22,986 bases of DNA from Roseiarcus sp050015575 (GTDB taxonomy: Bacteria > Pseudomonadota > Alphaproteobacteria > Rhizobiales > Beijerinckiaceae), in contig JBEKBD010000076.1 in NCBI GenBank assembly GCA_050015575.1, forward strand, positions 1 to 22,986. The letters are read 5' to 3'. Within the stretch, counting starts at the first letter, position 1; each line of letters begins with the position of its first letter. Below are positions 21,703 to 22,986 of this stretch, in pieces. Under the pieces are notes generated by a model. The model was not told where the DNA came from. It made no database searches and worked only from the letters and a program-made list of their open reading frames with translations. The position numbers and the translations under genes are program-made.

Positions 21703-21894
21703 TCACTGGCCGTCGACGACGCGCACGAGATGCGCGACCTTGGCGATCATGCCGCGGACGGCTGGCGTATCGACGAGGCTGGCGCGCCTGCCGATCCGGT
21801 CGAGGCCCAGCCCCCTGAGCGTTTCGCGCTGCGAGCGCGGACGCCCGATCGGGCTGCCGACCTGTTCGAGGGTGACTTTCTTCTCGGTGGTCAT
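21703..21894 (-). CDS. rpmD: Large-subunit ribosomal protein L30 (uL30)
   Basis: A 63-residue protein of the 50S subunit. It shows VTLEQVGSPIGRPRSQRETL and LRGLGLDRIGRRASLVDTPA, the standard L30 core, and ends with MIAKVAHLVRVV. The ATG at 21892-21894 has GAGGG six bases upstream. It lies 16 bases after rpsE, as expected for the spc operon. Confidence 0.96.
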   Translation of the reverse strand: MTTEKKVTLEQVGSPIGRPRSQRETLRGLGLDRIGRRASLVDTPAVRGMIAKVAHLVRVVDGQ

Positions 21895-21910
21895 GTCAAG
21901 CCCTCGCGAA

Positions 21911-22471
21911 TCACGAATCGACGGCGTCGGCTTCGACGCCCTGCCGGCGCGACTGCAACGTCGACACCTTGATGTTGCGGCGCTGGGCGACCGAGCGCGG
22001 GCTGTCCTCGCGGGACAGCGCGTCGAAGGTCGCCCGGATCATGTTGTAGGGGTTCGAGGAGCCCTGGCTCTTGGCGACGACGTCGTGCACGCCGAGCGAT
22101 TCGAACACCGCGCGCATCGGACCGCCGGCGATAATGCCGGTGCCGGCGGGCGCGGCGCGCAGCACCACGCGCCCGGCGCCGTGGCGGCCGTTGACGTCGT
22201 GATGCAGCGTGCGGCCTTCGCGCAGCGGCACGCGCACGACGCCTTCCGTCGCCTTGCGGATCGCTTCGGGCACTTCGCGCGCCTTGCCGTGGCCGAAACC
22301 GACACGGCCCTTCTGGTCGCCGACGACGACGAGAGCGGCGAAACCGAAGCGGCGTCCGCCCTTCACCACCTTCGCCACGCGATTGATGTGGACGAGACGG
22401 TCGACGAACTCGCTGTCGCGTTCCTCCCGGCCATGCTCGCGGCCGCGGCCGCCTTCTCCTTCACGCGCCAT
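21911..22471 (-). CDS. rpsE: Small-subunit ribosomal protein S5 (uS5)
   Basis: The 186-residue 30S protein takes part in decoding fidelity and RNA unwinding at the mRNA entry. The double-stranded RNA-binding part is at about 22-90 (LVHINRVAKVVKGGRRFGFA, VVVGDQKGRVGFGHGKAREV). The C-terminal S5 domain has TGIIAGGPMRAVFESLGV and SSNPYNMIRATFDAL. The N-terminal extension is short and charged (AREGEGGRGREHGREERDSE). The ATG at 22469-22471 has a weak ribosome site. A 63-base gap separates it from rplR. Confidence 0.97.
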   Translation of the reverse strand: MAREGEGGRGREHGREERDSEFVDRLVHINRVAKVVKGGRRFGFAALVVVGDQKGRVGFGHGKAREVPEAIRKATEGVVRVPLREGRTLHHDVNGRHGAGRVVLRAAPAGTGIIAGGPMRAVFESLGVHDVVAKSQGSSNPYNMIRATFDALSREDSPRSVAQRRNIKVSTLQSRRQGVEADAVDS

Positions 22472-22534
22472 ATTCTTGTTCCGTCACTTGCGCGGCGCTT
22501 CGCTTGCGCGGCGCCGCTCGCTTGGGGGTTGAGA

Positions 22535-22897
22535 CTAGAATTGGAGGCCGCCCTCGCGCGCGCCCTCGGCGAGCGCCTTGACGCGCCCGTGGTACATATA
22601 GCCGCCGCGATCGAAAACGACCCTGTCGACGCCCGCCTTCTTGGCGCGCTCGGCGATCTCCTTGCCGACGCGTTTGGCGGCCTCGATGTTGGCGCCGGTC
22701 TTCAAGCTCTCGCGGAAGGCCTTTTCCAGTGACGACGCGGCGGCCAGCGTCACCCCCTTCTCGTCGTCGATGATCTGCGCGGAGATCTGCTTGGACGAAC
22801 GGAACACGCTGAGGCGCGGACGCCCGCCGCCATGCGCGGCGACCGCGCGGCGAACGCGCGCCTTGCGGCGATCGGTGGATACGTTGGACTTGGCCAT
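22535..22897 (-). CDS. rplR: Large-subunit ribosomal protein L18 (uL18)
   Basis: The 120-residue protein binds 5S rRNA in the 50S subunit. The N-terminal basic helix (RRKARVRRAVA) precedes RPRLSVFRSSKQISAQIIDD, then ANIEAAKRVGKEIAERAKKA, VVFDRGGYMYHGRVKALAEG and the closing AREGGLQF, all classic L18. The ATG at 22895-22897 follows AGAGG at good spacing, 11 bases after the rplF stop. Confidence 0.97.
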   Translation of the reverse strand: MAKSNVSTDRRKARVRRAVAAHGGGRPRLSVFRSSKQISAQIIDDEKGVTLAAASSLEKAFRESLKTGANIEAAKRVGKEIAERAKKAGVDRVVFDRGGYMYHGRVKALAEGAREGGLQF

Positions 22898-22908
22898 GAC
22901 GGCGCCTC

Positions 22909-22986
22909 TTACTTCTTCTTGCCTTCCTTGCGGAAGATGAACTCGTCGGCGTACTTGACGCCCTTGCCCTTGTAAGGCTCGGGGCC
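22909..22986 (-). CDS. rplF: Large-subunit ribosomal protein L6 (uL6), C-terminal end
   Basis: Only the last 25 codons and stop lie in the window: GPEPYKGKGVKYADEFIFRK then EGKKK. The motif EPYKGKGVKYADE is the conserved C-terminus of L6, which sits near the factor-binding centre of the 50S subunit. The gene precedes rplR as in standard spc order; its start is beyond the right edge. Confidence 0.95.
   Translation of the reverse strand, partial: GPEPYKGKGVKYADEFIFRKEGKKK

Overview
The window looks like a high-GC chromosome segment from an alphaproteobacterium, most likely of the order Hyphomicrobiales (Rhizobiales). The evidence is the gene content: a CckA-type hybrid kinase beside a FliO-like protein and a DksA that lacks most zinc cysteines, a MarR-type regulator of the LdtR kind beside an L,D-transpeptidase, the small DUF3126 and DUF6163 proteins, and a short-LID adenylate kinase inside the ribosomal spc cluster. 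I cannot name a genus.

Layout. Positions 1-6390 hold mixed metabolic and envelope genes: the start of a gamma-class carbonic anhydrase (cut by the window edge), an anchored hypothetical protein, a DUF3126 protein that is internally duplicated, a compositionally foreign DUF3800 gene, cysE, a cytochrome b561, a PaaK-like adenylate-forming ligase and a small outer-membrane beta-barrel. Positions 6481-10431 hold a TauE/SafE exporter gene broken by a 17-bp tandem duplication and, divergent from it, a large single-chain restriction-modification gene. Positions 10441-13323 hold a PPP-family phosphatase, a universal stress protein, dksA and a fliO-like gene.

Positions 13324-18502 form a cell-cycle and envelope block: a divergent intergenic region with a 26-bp tandem repeat, cckA, then (opposite strand) an L,D-transpeptidase and its probable regulator ldtR. 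The regions before cckA, ldtP and ldtR contain GANTC sites, the target of the cell-cycle methylase CcrM in this class. Positions 18503-22986 are the distal spc ribosomal operon read leftward: rplF (partial), rplR, rpsE, rpmD, rplO, secY, adk. It continues through a 58-codon ORF into a DUF6163 membrane protein, the last three junctions being ATGA stop/start overlaps. The usual followers of adk (rpsM, rpsK, rpoA, rplQ) are not here.

No rRNA, tRNA, CRISPR array, prophage or insertion sequence is visible. I found no clear multi-gene novel defence system. The best leads are the single-chain restriction-modification enzyme, the DUF3800 cargo gene, the slip-prone tauE duplication, the overlap-coupled 58-codon ORF, and the repeat and GANTC-rich control regions around cckA and ldtR.
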